From contig NC_045147.1 of assembly GCF_008831285.2 (NCBI RefSeq), forward strand, positions 8,092,334 through 8,156,333: a DNA stretch of 64,000 bases, read 5' to 3'. Source of the stretch: Nymphaea colorata (lineage: Eukaryota; Streptophyta; Magnoliopsida; Nymphaeales; Nymphaeaceae). Shown one piece after another: positions 23,141 to 38,044 of this stretch (position 1 is the stretch's first letter; every line of letters begins with the position of its first letter). The position numbers and the translations under genes were made by a program. The notes beneath the pieces were generated by a model. The model worked only from the letters and a program-made list of their open reading frames with translations, had not been told where the DNA came from and made no database searches.

Positions 23141-24159
23141 TAGTCATTTTGTGAATGTACTTTCATAATGATAAGTAAGTAAGAATAAGAGATGAGAGGC
23201 TAGTGGGTTGTGGCAATGTGTTTGGGAGATGTCCTGCCTTCGCCACTGGTCTCGCCTGTTCGGAGCGCAGGCGGTGCAAGGCCCCAGAGTATCGTTGTGT
23301 GATGTGCTTGAAGCGTTGGGCTCCCACCTTCCCAAACTAGGTGTCCTAGGGAAGGCTGAGCAACTATCACAGGAATTCACACATCCATGGATGATTGCTC
23401 TTCCGCTATAGCGTGAATGGATCTATATCATTTTGAGCCACCACGGATGTTGTCTCCTGGCTGTAGGTCGCCCGTGGTGTGCATGTGTCTGTGTTTGCAC
23501 CCATAGGAACTGTCAATTCACTAAAGCTAATGTAAATGAAAAGAATGTGAATGAACTGTGTGTGAATGAAGTGATTGTGAATGATGTGTTCAAGCATGAA
23601 TGGTATGTGACTAATGAATGTGCTATTGTGGCCATTGAGTGACATTTACATGTCGTGGTATATGTGAGGGACTTCCATGACAAGTCATGTGAATATATGC
23701 CCTATCACGACATGATAGTGATTTGCTTTCATTTTTGTTATATCTCATATTTGAGCATTTAGTTTAGAGGGTTAGGGATTTTCCTAGCTTGTTGTCATAC
23801 TGCGAAGGCTAAGCATTCAGTTGTCTTTTTTTTTTCCATGTTTTGGCGGTCTCGGGGCAGCAGGTTGATCAGATGCCTCTACGTACATCCTATTGGGGAG
23901 GTTTTGGGTCTATTGTAGTGTCAGTGCATCTTGTTTTAGTCATATTGATGTTTTGTTTTTGTTAGACATCAATGTTATGATTTGGGGGCATTTTTGTCAT
24001 GATGTATTATTGGGAAGTATGATGTAGTTTTTGTATGAACTGAAAATTATTATATAAATGAAAGTTTGCCACATTGTTTTGAATTGCATAGCTCATTTTC
24101 TTTTGAATCGTTACACCTCAATGTTTTATGTTTTTTTTTTAAAATGGTTATTTAAGGTC

Positions 24160-24160
<1 letters not shown>
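23140..24160 (+). repeat. Dispersed repeat, copy A (uninterrupted)
   Basis: About 1 kb that matches, collinearly and with many substitutions, 30455-31049 plus 36105-36460 (copy B). Shared landmarks include GTGTGATGTGCTTG, GATGATTGCTCT, GCATGAATGGATCT, GGATTTT.CTAG.TTGT, CAAC..GTTGAT.AGATG, TTGATGTCTTGTTTTT and TCAATGTT.TG.TTTGGGG. Family unknown, possibly an LTR or a non-coding retroelement end. It serves as the empty-site reference for the insertion in copy B. Confidence 0.65.
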
Positions 24161-27149
<2,989 letters not shown>

Positions 27150-27150
<1 letters not shown>

Positions 27151-27614
27151 TCATCATTTCCATTTAAATATCAAAACCCAATCAAGATTTATGGGAGAAC
27201 CATGCATGGCCGCAGCCCTAATTGGAAACAAAAACATGTGATTTCCTTTACATGATGTTGAATTCTCTATCTTTTCCTGCAATATTTGTTGAACTTTTCT
27301 ATCTCAAACCATCTACACTCGAATTCAAGAGAAAGCCCAGAAATCCCTAAATCATAAGTATCATCTAACCCCTTTTTAGATCAAGAAACACCTCTACTAT
27401 AAATTTTTTTTACTAAAGCTAGTTGAAGTTGAGATGACATATCATGGATGAACAAAACAACTATCTAAGTTGTCAATTTAAGGGAAAGATTAATGATTGA
27501 AAAGAAAAAAAAAATATGAAATTAGCTTACCACCCTGCTGCCTATTCTTCTCCTTCTCCTCTATCTCCCTCAATCTCGTATCTCCTTCTTTCATATTCCT
27601 TAATCTAACTTTGT

Positions 27615-27653
<39 letters not shown>

Positions 27654-27840
27654 TTGTGTTTGTACGAAAAAAGAAGGAAGAATGAGGTGGTAGTGCTTTA
27701 AAATCCCTCTTTCAGTTTAACAAATCAACTCGATGATTTAACCAATTTTTTTAAAACCTCCCTGATATTCCAAATTTCTCAAACAACCCTTTTTAAAAGA
27801 ATATGGGCATAGTAGTTCTTCCCATTTACCAAGAAATTTC
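27150..27840 (-). repeat. Gypsy 3' LTR remnant
   Basis: Directly downstream, on the minus strand, of the Gypsy integrase remnant. The polyprotein tail words TTTCAAGGATGAAATTTC sit at about 27836-27855. The LTR includes a (CT)n run at about 27619-27651. Words around 27700-27800 and the (CT)n-plus-flank pattern recur at about 37150-37790. Exact ends were not resolved. Confidence 0.45.
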
Positions 27841-27849
27841 ATCCTTGAA

Positions 27850-28850
27850 ATGTCACTGAATCTCTTTAGGAAGAGGCAAGGCTATTGGGATCTCATATCA
27901 TCTTCTCATTCTCATGTGTTGTCTTCTTCAGACATATTGGTCCATTGCACTTTTATAAGTGGTACCATCTTTTTTCAAACCAATGAGTCCTTCTGGTCCA
28001 CAATGCATATTGGTCTTACTGTTTTAGTCAAGTCTTCCTTTAATAATATTGGTTGCTCTTTAAGTATATGTGAGGGATTACATATGCATTTTCTCAAGAT
28101 AGACACATGAAGGACATTGTGGTTTATAGATAACAGCAAGCAACTAAAGTCTATATATGCTAGATCCTCAATTCTTTCTAAAATATCATATGGTCCAATG
28201 TACATTGGCCTTAGTTGGCAGTATTTTTGAATCTAGCCAACCCTTTTCAACATGATACTTTGAGAAATACTTTGTCTCCCACTTAAAACTAAAGATCTCT
28301 ATGTCTATTATATGCATAACTTTTTGATCGGCCTTAAGCTACATTCATATTTTCTTTCATTAATTTCATCCTTTGATGTGGACATGTGTGCCAATTCTGG
28401 CCATAGAAGCCTCCTCTCACCCACTTTATCTCAATACACTGGCATTCTGCTTTTCCTTCCATAACGAACTTGATAGGATATCATCCCAATACTAGACTAA
28501 CAACTATGCAAATTGCACTAGAGTCAAATATATATCCTATAGCATTGCAACGCCAGTACGCAAGTGTGTAACATATCCTTTTGCATCTAGACCATTCTTC
28601 TGTTTGTCCATCTGTTTTCGGATGGAAGGCTGTATTAAACTTCATTTTGGTTCTCGTAATTGAGTGTATACTAGGCTAGCATTCTAAAGTGAAGCTGGAG
28701 TCTTAATCATATACTATAGATACATGGGCACCGTGCAGCCTTTTGATAACTTCAATAAACAGTTGAACCAAGTTATCAATGTTGAGTTTTCTCTTAATAG
28801 CCATCAAATGGGCAGATTTAGTGAGTCAGTGTACAATCTCCCTCGCTCGT
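27850..28850 (-). pseudogene. Gypsy integrase remnant (core plus C-terminal region)
   Basis: Minus-strand frames read LTKSAHLMAIKRKL, RLHGAHVSIVYD, FNTAFHPKTDGQTE and then MYIGPYDILERIEDLAY with NHNVLHVSILRKCICNPSH. These are the integrase catalytic core and the region after it in plant Ty3/Gypsy elements, in the right order. There are several stops and frame changes, so it is inactive. Confidence 0.75.
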
Positions 28851-30455
28851 CTGTTTTTGTTGTTCTCACCCCTTTTTGTCTCTCTCCCTTCATCTCTCTA
28901 TTGTTGTCTCTCTCTCGTGTGTGTCTCCCTCAACTGAGCCATCTCCCTCTCAACCGGATGCCCTCTTCTATCGTTAGACCTCTCTCTTTCTCATTTTTAT
29001 TCTCTTTAGGGCCACTTTGGATTTGGCAATAGGAAGAGTATGTCTTTCCCCTCATACCAGCAAGTAGAGGGTGTTGGAGGTGACAACAGCGTATAGTCTT
29101 GGCTGTTTGGGGATTGGTCAAGCATTTGGGGTAGCTATCGGGGACACTACAAAGCTAAGACTCTATAAGAAGGGTGAACACATCTAATTAAGCCTAATTT
29201 TATTGAATCTTTGCCCTAAGAATGTATGTAATTATATATTTAACACGATGGGTTAATATTTAAAGTGGATAGGGAGCATGGAAGAGATTTTGGTAATGTG
29301 GGGAAGGTTTACGACTATTTTAATGAATTCTTGATGTATTCTATCATTGATATGAATATTATATTGCTTGTGGGGAAAGAGTATTTATGATGGTTCACAT
29401 GGTAAATTAGGATTTGTAAGGACGACAAAACATGTAAGTTATTAAAGTTTGGACATACACTGAGGTGAAATGAAATTGCCGGTTCATATTGATTTTGTTA
29501 ATTTACACTCTTACTAGTGAGCTAGTGTAGTCGTCATTAAATTGACAGATGGGGAAGCATGATTGCTGGGATGAAGCCTCAACTAAGAAAACAAGTTGAA
29601 AAACATACTACCAATAGGTTGAATGGAGGTGTTCAGGTTTAAATCAGTCGGTCATAACCTCGAAAAGATGAGAAAAAATTGTTAGAGGGTTCTATGGGCC
29701 GATCCTACCTTTCGGCACCCTCTTGAGATGATGACAAATGACTCGATGCTCTTAGCTTTTGCCTGCATAGAGTTTTAGAGAGAAGTGAATGGAAAATTTT
29801 ATTGCTTTGAATTTTTTCAGGTGAATTAGGCACATCGGGTAGACCTTGAGCGATAATTTTAAGTGTTTGTGGCGACACATAATAGATATGGAGCCATTCC
29901 AGGCAAATCCCTACCTGAAGCCAAATATAGTGTCTATTTTTTTCAAGATCATTGAATCCTATGATTGTGTTCTGCTTGAATGACATGTGGTATAATATGT
30001 TTAATGTTGTATGAATGCGTGTGTGAGATTGATTGATTATTTTAAAAATTATTACGTGATGGCATATGCATGCTAAGAATTATAATTGTTTAGGACATAT
30101 TAGGCAAGTTATCGAGTCGATTATCTCCATCGACCCCGATTGTGCATTAGTGAGCATCGTAGTATGACATAGGACAACTACGAGCCAATCACAGATCGAA
30201 ACTACTTTTTTGCGGTTTCGCTAAGTTTTTGTATGATGTGATTGTTATGGTTTGGCTGATGTGAATTTTATGAGATTTTATTTACATTACCATTGGACGA
30301 TGATTTGATTGAATGAACTTAACGGATAGAAGTACCCAAAAAGCATGATGGCTAGCTAAGAGTATTGATTGAATGTGTTACCTCTTATGGAGGTGATTTG
30401 AGGAATAGGTGCACTCATGAAGTAAACCAACCTCACGTGCTAGCCGGCCCTATTG
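28850..30455. other. Repeat-derived intergenic DNA, no gene seen
   Basis: Begins with a CT-rich stretch (about 28840-29000), which probably interrupts the Gypsy remnant. The remainder is AT-rich and has no recognisable frame on either strand. Confidence 0.4.
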
Positions 30456-31749
30456 TGAATTTCTTTTTATAATGATAAGTTAAGAAAAAATAATCGATTG
30501 GAGCCAGTGGGTTAAGGCAAAGTGTTTGAGATACATCCCGTCCTCACCACTAGTCTCGCTTGCTCATAGCGTAGGCAATGCAAGGCCCTAGGATATCATT
30601 GTGTGATGTGCTTGGAGCGTCTCCTGCCTTTCCAACCTGGGTGCCATAGGAAAGGCTGAGTAACTCACCTTAGAATTAATATATTCATTGATGATTGCTC
30701 TATCGTTGTAGCATGAATGGATCTGTATCATTTCGGGCCACCATGGTGTGCAGGCGCCCATGTTTTGCACCCACATGAGTTGTCAATTCATTGTATTGAA
30801 TATAAATAAAATAAATGTGAATGAAGTGAATGTGCTTAAATTGAAGATGGTGTGTTATTGTGACTATTGAGAGGTCCATGCATATTGTGAATATGTGAGG
30901 GACTCCCATGACAAGTCATACCATTGCATATGTGTATCATGATAGCATAGTGATTATGTTTTTGTATATGTTATATTCTAGATTTAAGCCCTTACCTTAG
31001 AGGATTAGGGATTTATCTGGTTTGTTATCATATGAAGGTTAAGTCTTCTTGTTATCACCCCAAATTTTTCCCAAAAGATTGTATTTTATTTTTAGTCCCT
31101 AAGTCAAATCCTAGACCCAAAACAAGTTCATGACTATTCGATCCAAAATGAGTCTTTAAACCCTTGTCCAGACCCCAAAAACAAAATTCAAATTCAAAAC
31201 CCAACTTTAGACGCAAGATTCAAATCCAAAATCCAACTATCGGATCTGAATTAGGTCCAAAATATAAGTCTAGATCCAAATCAAGAATTTCAAACTCAAA
31301 ATTCAAAGCCGAGATTAAAACGACAAACTTTGATGCTATTGAACACCACGCGTGCATGTGCGGACCCTCCTTTTGAGTATATATCTTGCTCTCATGCCAA
31401 AAATGTGTTTTTGAGCCAAAATCACTCACTAGAATGCGTTGGCAACTAATTAAACCCAATCCGGATTTAAAACAAGCCCGGAGTCACTCAACAAAGGAGT
31501 CGGCCACCTATTTGTAACCAATTTTATACACATTTTAAATAAAAAAATGGTTTTATACTTTTTATATGAACAGCCCCTTTTATTCATTTATTTATCCATT
31601 TTATCTTATTTTATTTCATTATACTTCATTTCATATTTATTTCGTATTAAAAAAAAGAGAATCGCATGCTGGTGCACGCAATCGTGCGGTCGCGCAAGCA
31701 CGCATGCAAAAAGTTGGTGTCATATCAAGAGATCGCCACCACCTTGATC

Positions 31750-33190
31750 CTTCAGTTTGAAAAAGTACAACTAGCTCACATAAAAAGAGAAGACAACCCT
31801 ATTGTGGATGGCCTCGCAAGTTTAGGATCCACTATCTCTTTTTGAATCAACAAAACAATATGTTCTTTTGAGATTGGAAGATTAGAACATCCTACTTTTG
31901 AAGTGGTGAAGCATGTTCATCATATCCGAAAGGAGAATACGCCTTGGTATCTTGACATCAAAAGATACATTGAGAGCGGAGAATTCCAAACTGAAATGCC
32001 CAAAAATAAACAAAAACGATTCAACGTATATCAGCAAAGTACTTTATTCTTGTAGGAGTATTATGCATGCGTGGATTTAGTACTAAATACTCTCAGTGCT
32101 TTGATGAAACGAGACAAAGGAAGTCATCGAAGAGTCACATCAAGGAGACTATGGGGGACATGTTGGTTACGAAACTCTAACCAAGCAAATAATTCAAGTA
32201 TGATATTATTGGCCTACTATGCAAAAATATTGTTACCAATTCGTCAAAAGATATAAAAGAATGCCAGTTGCATGCTCAAATAATCCATGCATCAGTTTCT
32301 CATTTGCATTATGTAACATCTCCTTGGCTATTTCCAATGTAGGCATTTGACGTAATTGGACCAATATCCCCTGTGGCTTCTAATGACAATAAGTATTTTC
32401 TTGCTGCAATAGACTATTTTACCAAATGGGTAGAAGCCGTCACGCTTAGAATAGTAGAAGGGTGTCATGTAGTGTCTTTCATTCACAAAACTCTTCTTTG
32501 TAAATTTGGAGTCCCTTATGATATAGTATCTGATAACATGACTCATTTCAAAAATAAAAAGATGAAGTAGTTATGCAGCAAATACCGTATCATGCATCAT
32601 CTTTCGACTCCTTATTACCTCCAAGGTAATGACAAGTAGAGGCCATCAATAAGATCCTGATTTGCATATTGGAATGGACAATAGATACTGGGGAAGACTG
32701 GCATAAAAAAATGTATAACGCTCTATGAGCAGATCGCACCATCATGAGAACTCCAACAAATTCTACCCTAGTGGAGATAGTCTATGGAATGAAAGTGGTT
32801 CTACTACTACATGTACTAAAACCTGCTTTGAAGTTCGCTTTTCTCATAGAGCTTTCTCTAAGTCAATATCAACATAAGAAACTAATGCAACTCGATTTGC
32901 TAGATGAAAAGAAGCTAAAAGCTGTTGAGTACACTGAAGCCTATCGTCAAAGGGTGGCTAGACAATTTGCCAAGTCAGTCATCGAGAGACATTTCAAAGT
33001 GAATGACTTGGTCTTACGATCTGTGATATACCTCAGAAGACGACTACGTGGTAAGTGGGCACCAAATTGGGAAGGTCCATGTGTTATTAAAGAAGCCTTG
33101 CCCTAAAACTCATACCGATTGATTGATGTTGATGGGGTGGAACTTACCAATCCTGTTAACAATCTTCACCTCAAGAAATTCTATACCTAG
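31750..33190 (+). pseudogene. Gypsy (Tat/Athila-like) RNase H end and integrase remnant
   Basis: The plus strand reads AHIKREDNPIVDGLASL (RNase H tail), then AFDVIGPISPVASNDNKYF, AAIDYFTKWVEAVTLR, KFGVPYDIVSDN and finally WAPNWEGPCVIKEAL with TNPVNNLHLKKFY. IDYFTKWVEA is typical of the non-chromodomain Tat/Athila branch. Stops and frameshifts are frequent. Confidence 0.75.
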
Positions 33191-33331
33191 TCCTATTGTA
33201 TTTACTTTCCATTCAATGACAAATATTTGTGTTTTCCACATTTGATCCACCATTCATTTTGGATTCTTCCTAGTTGTAAAACGTAACGATTACATTAGAG
33301 CATTTTTTTTATTATTATCATCACTCAAGAC

Positions 33332-33545
33332 TTGAGAGCAACCCATGCAGGTAAAGGGTTAAGTCTGTAATGCAAAGCAACCTATGCAGGTAAGAGGTAA
33401 ACCTGCAATACAAAGCAACCCACTCAGGTAAGGGTCAAACCTAAACTCAATCTTGCCCAAAACCACTTGGGTAAGGGGTCAAACCTAAACTCAATCTAGC
33501 TCAAATAACCCATTCAGGTAAAGGGTTAAAACTGAAACATCACTC
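33332..33545 (+). repeat. Minisatellite in the Gypsy 3' non-coding region
   Basis: About five units of 38-44 bp with core CAACCCATGCAGGTAA.GGGT.AA.CCTG. Such arrays between pol and the 3' LTR are known from Ogre/Tat-type plant elements. Copies are degenerate. Confidence 0.7.
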
Positions 33546-36459
33546 TAAATATGTTTTGTTTGAAAAACCCAGGGTTCCTGGCATGCCAAACCCCCCCCCC
33601 CTTTTTTTTTTATGAAAAACACCCCTCGGTGGCCATTTTGGCATGACTGGGTGGACATTAGCCCTGTCCATACCTCAAAGGGGTGTTTGTAGGGCTAGTA
33701 GCCAATCCCACTTAGTCAAAGCATATTTTTCAAAAAAATTAAAATTATTAAAAATTATTTGAAATTCACATGAAAATCTTGTTAAATTCAAAAAAATTCA
33801 AATTTTGAGTTTTGGCTCCAAATCTCCATATAAATACCTCAACAATCCTCCCTTTTGAGGGAGCTAACCCTTGGGAAACCTTTAATACTTTCTCAATTGA
33901 AGATTTAAAGTTTTCCTTTAGCTCTTTTTCTCTATCTATCTCTTCTTCTCTTCTTCTTTTCCAACCTTGGGAGCAAGCTTCTTCAAGGTCCAACTCTTCA
34001 AGAGAGCACAAGAAGATCTCGTGGGGGCATTTCATCACATTGGAGCTTCACCCAAAGCAACTCTAAGATCATCCGAAGTAAGAGATTTATCTTTAAAATT
34101 ATTCTCATTAGAGATATGTAATCAACATCTCACTCCATTTCTTTTCATTACTTCCTCCTTTCTTCATCTTCCCATGGCCACATAAGATAGCCCTCAAATC
34201 TCCTTTTCGGAGTTAAGAAGCTATTCTTGAGTGCACCGGGAGTATGAGAAGATGAAATAAAATTTCATTTTAGAATTGAAATATGTTTCTCTCTTCTCTT
34301 GAATGCTGCGTTGTTTTAAGATTTTATTTATGCATAGTTGATTGATTTTTCCCATTTATATTTAAATGAACAATAAGAATGAGTGTTTGAGTTGGAATTC
34401 TTCTCTATTATCATGTTGATTTTGAGGTTGGGATTTGTCCAACCGGGAAAGCCCTCACGAATATGTACATGTTAAAAATGCATCTTCATGTCATTCTTAC
34501 GTTTAGTTTCTTTCTTAATCACTTGATTATGAACCCCCAATGAGTACTTTATTACATTGCTTGATTTTCTTCTATACCCAATGGTGGGAGAAATATATTC
34601 TCTTGTAATAAACAAAATGATTATGTTTCATGTTCATGTATGAAAATATTTGAAATAATGTTTTTCAAAATATTTTCGAAAGCAAGAACTCTCTTTAATG
34701 AGGCCTTGGAGACTTAGCTTAGACTATTGCATGAGTCCAAGTTTCCCTCCAACCTACTTAAAAATCGAAGTCGGATATCTTCAAGTTATTTCTGGATTTC
34801 AACTCTCATGAAGACATATACGTATATACATGTTATATACATATACATGCACTTGAGTATCTCTCTTTGTATTTTTCTTTTTATGGTTCAACATATTATT
34901 TTATGAATTTCTATATACACATGAATGCATATATACATGTGTTTCATTTTCCCTCTTTAGAATCTTTTGTTTCCCTCTTCAAGTTAGAAGTCTTCTTCTA
35001 CAAATTATATATATATATATATGTTTCTCTATATATTTTCCTCTAAGATCTCTCTCTCTTCAATTCAATACCCTCTTTTTATAAACTTTCATATACGTGT
35101 GTGTGTGTATATATATAATCTTTTTCTAAGATATTCTTCTCCCTCTCCATTTGAGTTAATACTTTCTCTTCATAATCTTTCATATACATACGCGTACATA
35201 TATGTATATATATATACACATATATACATGTATGTAGAGACATATAAAATAATATTCTCTCTCTTTTTCTAAATTTTCTATTTGGTGATTTTAAAAATCC
35301 CTTTCTCTCTCTTTCACTCTATGGAAATATTTTATCTTTTCAAATTCTTTTAGATATTTTTCTTTCAAGATCTAAGGTTTTAACTTCCCCTTTGTCGACT
35401 TCAACAAGACCGAAAATCAAGCAATGACCGAATATTGAAATAATGTTTTATGGTCTACAACCTCATCCCATTTTCAACAACTTTTCTTTTTTCATAAAAG
35501 TACTTATGACAATTATAAAAATGGAAAACTTAAATGTATATGATGGTAAGAATGAATGATTTTCTTCTAATCATGTAGGATCAATGCATTCATACATTCA
35601 CGTTCACTTAACATCACTAATAATCACAAGCACCTCTTTCTAAAAGAACTTAAACAAAATGAGATGGAGCTCTAACTAGGTAGTAACCGAATTAGAGCAA
35701 AACTTCAAACCTTCTTAAAGTAATAAGAGAACACCAACGTGATTTCCAAAAGTGATCTTCAAAGGTTTCCAAATGATATTTATAAAAATTTCTCAATTCA
35801 AAATTTCTCAAATCAAAATGATCTATGCTCTCAAATGATTCTTCAAAACTTTCTGAAAATCTTAAAACATTAAATCTTCAACATTTTTCTCAAACACTAT
35901 GCTGCATTTACAATGAAAATTATGTTTAAGCCAAAACGAAATGCATCAAGAATAGATATAGCAATTGGATTGATTACCCCCGATAAAGGCGTCAGGAACG
36001 TTCAATCCTCGTACCGACGGGCGAGTCCATTTATCTCTCATATAAAATAAATCCTCATTTTTTTAGAGAACTTCAAAAACCGAATAATTTTGGGGATGTG
36101 AACACTTCTGTTGTTCACCTTTTTCAGGTTTTGTGGACCTGAGGCAACAAGTTGATTAGATGGCTTTGCTCAAATCCTACTGGGCAGATTTTAGGTCTAT
36201 AGTTATGCCAGTGTGTCATGTTTAGTCTCATTGATGTCTTGTTTTTATTTAGATATCAATGTTTTGGTTTTGGGGACATTTTTGTCATGTCTCATTGGCA
36301 AACGTGAAGTCATTTTATACACGAACTGAATTTGCTATATAATGGAATGTTTGCTCCATTGTCATTTTGATTTGCATAGCTCCTTTTTAGTTGTTGTGTC
36401 GTCGCACATCGATGTTTTATTGAAAAAAAAATTGATGGTAATAGGGTCAGGGTTGGCAC

Positions 36460-37825
36460 TCCCTTTGTTGATACTAGGGCCCAACAACTTTCCTTAAGAA
36501 TGTAGTACAAATTGTACTACTCGAGTGCATTGTATTTCTTCTGTAATTACATGTTTAAGTTTTGTGTTATCACTATCATTATATTTCCAAATATCAAAGT
36601 GTTGTCTTTGGTTACTTTAAGGTTCATGCTTTTATCTTTCTTTGTTGACTGAACTATCTTTTGCAAATTCCCATCATGGACTTGGAATTATTTTCTTTGT
36701 TCATAGAGGACAGCTTGAACCTATAGTTCTACATATAAGACTCCTACACTATCCATTCTCATGTTGGTTCTTAGCGCTCATTTCTCCAATAGGAGTGGAA
36801 GTTTTGTAGCTTTTATGTGAGCTTGTACATGAACTCTTCCTACTTGATGTGTTTGCCACTTGGCACACATGCTTTAAAGAAATTATACTAAAATCTGCTC
36901 ACGAACAACAAAACACTATTTAGTACATTCTTCCGGCAGGTCCTTCGGTATGTTTTTGTGGTCTAGCCCACCTAAACAAATAGATAATAGAGGGATTTAA
37001 CATTCTTCTTGAAGAATCTTAATCTCTGTCTCTTACACGACCAGCAGCCTCACCAACCATAACACATCAAACATGTTGCCCAAACAAGAACAACGCATAC
37101 ACAATTGGAAAACCCTCTTCTTATCCTCAATTTAACCTTAATTAGGACCCAACAAGAACTCATGCAGTTGCAGCACTATTGAAGAATAACACATAACCAG
37201 ATGCTCTCTTTGCCCAACATTCTACACTCAATACTTCATTCTCAACCATCCATACTTGAATTTAGAGAAACAGCCGTCAAAAACTCAACCCTCTATCCCC
37301 TTTAGCCCTCTATAGACATGAAATATAGTTTCATCACAAGTCACATGCTAAGACTGGCAAGAATCAGATTCCTCTATCAGAAATTAACAAGCAGACATTC
37401 AAACCTCGAATCTATATATCTACTTGAACCAAAAATTGAAATTTGGATGTCCTTACATTCTCTACCGTTCTTCTCTCCCTCTCTTTCTCAATCTCTAGTC
37501 TGCCCCCTTTTTCCCTTGTGCTCTCTAGTTCTCCCTCTTTCTCTCTCCCCTTCTCTCGTTCTTCCTCTCCCGTTCTCTCCATACCTCTCGGTCTTCCTCA
37601 CCCACGCCCTTAAACCCTCTCCCGTTTTCAGCTTATGCGATAAAAACCCTGAGAGTTTTACAAAATCAACCCACACGAAAGAAACGCTTTCCAAATTACT
37701 ATATCGTTTAGGATTTTCTAAATAGCCTCTTTTTAAAACTTACGGGCGCAATACTGGAGTTTCCCTCCTCCTTTCTCGTTTACCACCTTTCCCGGTTTGT
37801 CTATTTGGTGCCTGGAAGAGCGAAA
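36460..37825 (+). promoter_or_regulatory. Upstream region of the ABC1K gene, partly LTR-derived
   Basis: About 37150-37790 resembles, antisense, the Gypsy LTR/tail at 27150-27800. Shared features are the position of the CT-rich tract and the words CTACACTC.AAT, AATAGCCTCTTTTTAAAA and a downstream CCTCC. A CT-rich stretch (37480-37620) lies about 200 bp before the start codon. The host transcription start cannot be located. The sequence from 36460 to 37150 holds no recognisable feature. Confidence 0.4.
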
Positions 37826-38044
37826 ATGTGGAGGGGATGGGCTCGAGTCCTCCCTTCAGACCGCAGGACCGGGAGATGGCGACTCTATGCCGTTGCGGGC
37901 GCATCGGCCGGTGGAGTCATCGTCCTCGCCAAATCCAACCCTCTACAATCATATTTAGGCGAATCTGTCTTCGCGTCTGCCTGTGCCGGCAGGGTCATGG
38001 CCGGCTGCAGTGGCATCCTCCGTTCTTCTCGTGCGATCTTTACC
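37826..38044 (+). CDS. ABC1K exon 1 (residues 1-73)
   Basis: The ATG is followed by [14 protein letters not shown] and ends [12 protein letters not shown]; the donor is ACC|GTGAGC. RSSRAI is a conserved block just before the ABC1 domain. The frame stays open past the donor to 38095, but homology stops at the splice site. Confidence 0.78.

Larger units (their letters stand above)
31050..36104 (+). mobile_element. Rearranged plus-strand Ty3/Gypsy element with CTTCT target duplication
   Basis: The outer ends are TGTTATCACCCCAAATTTTTC and ATTTTGGGGATGTGAACA, which are TG..CA and imperfectly inverted relative to each other as in Tat/Ogre-type LTR ends. CTTCT flanks both sides (31045-31049 and 36105-36109), and copy A of the host repeat lacks the insertion. 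Inside are RNase H/integrase remnants (31.75-33.19 kb), a minisatellite (33332-33545) and a long AT-rich 3' non-coding/LTR stretch. Two full matching LTRs are not visible, so much of the 5' half, including gag, protease and RT, has been lost. Confidence 0.65.
30455..36460 (+). repeat. Dispersed repeat, copy B, split by a Gypsy insertion
   Basis: The left part 30455-31049 and right part 36105-36460 match copy A (23140-24160) as one continuous sequence. The 31050-36104 segment between them is the inserted retroelement. Confidence 0.65.

Noticed and set aside
33332-33545. CRISPR-like array
   Set aside because: Units vary in length and sequence, there are no unique spacers, and the context is a plant Gypsy 3' region; it is a minisatellite.
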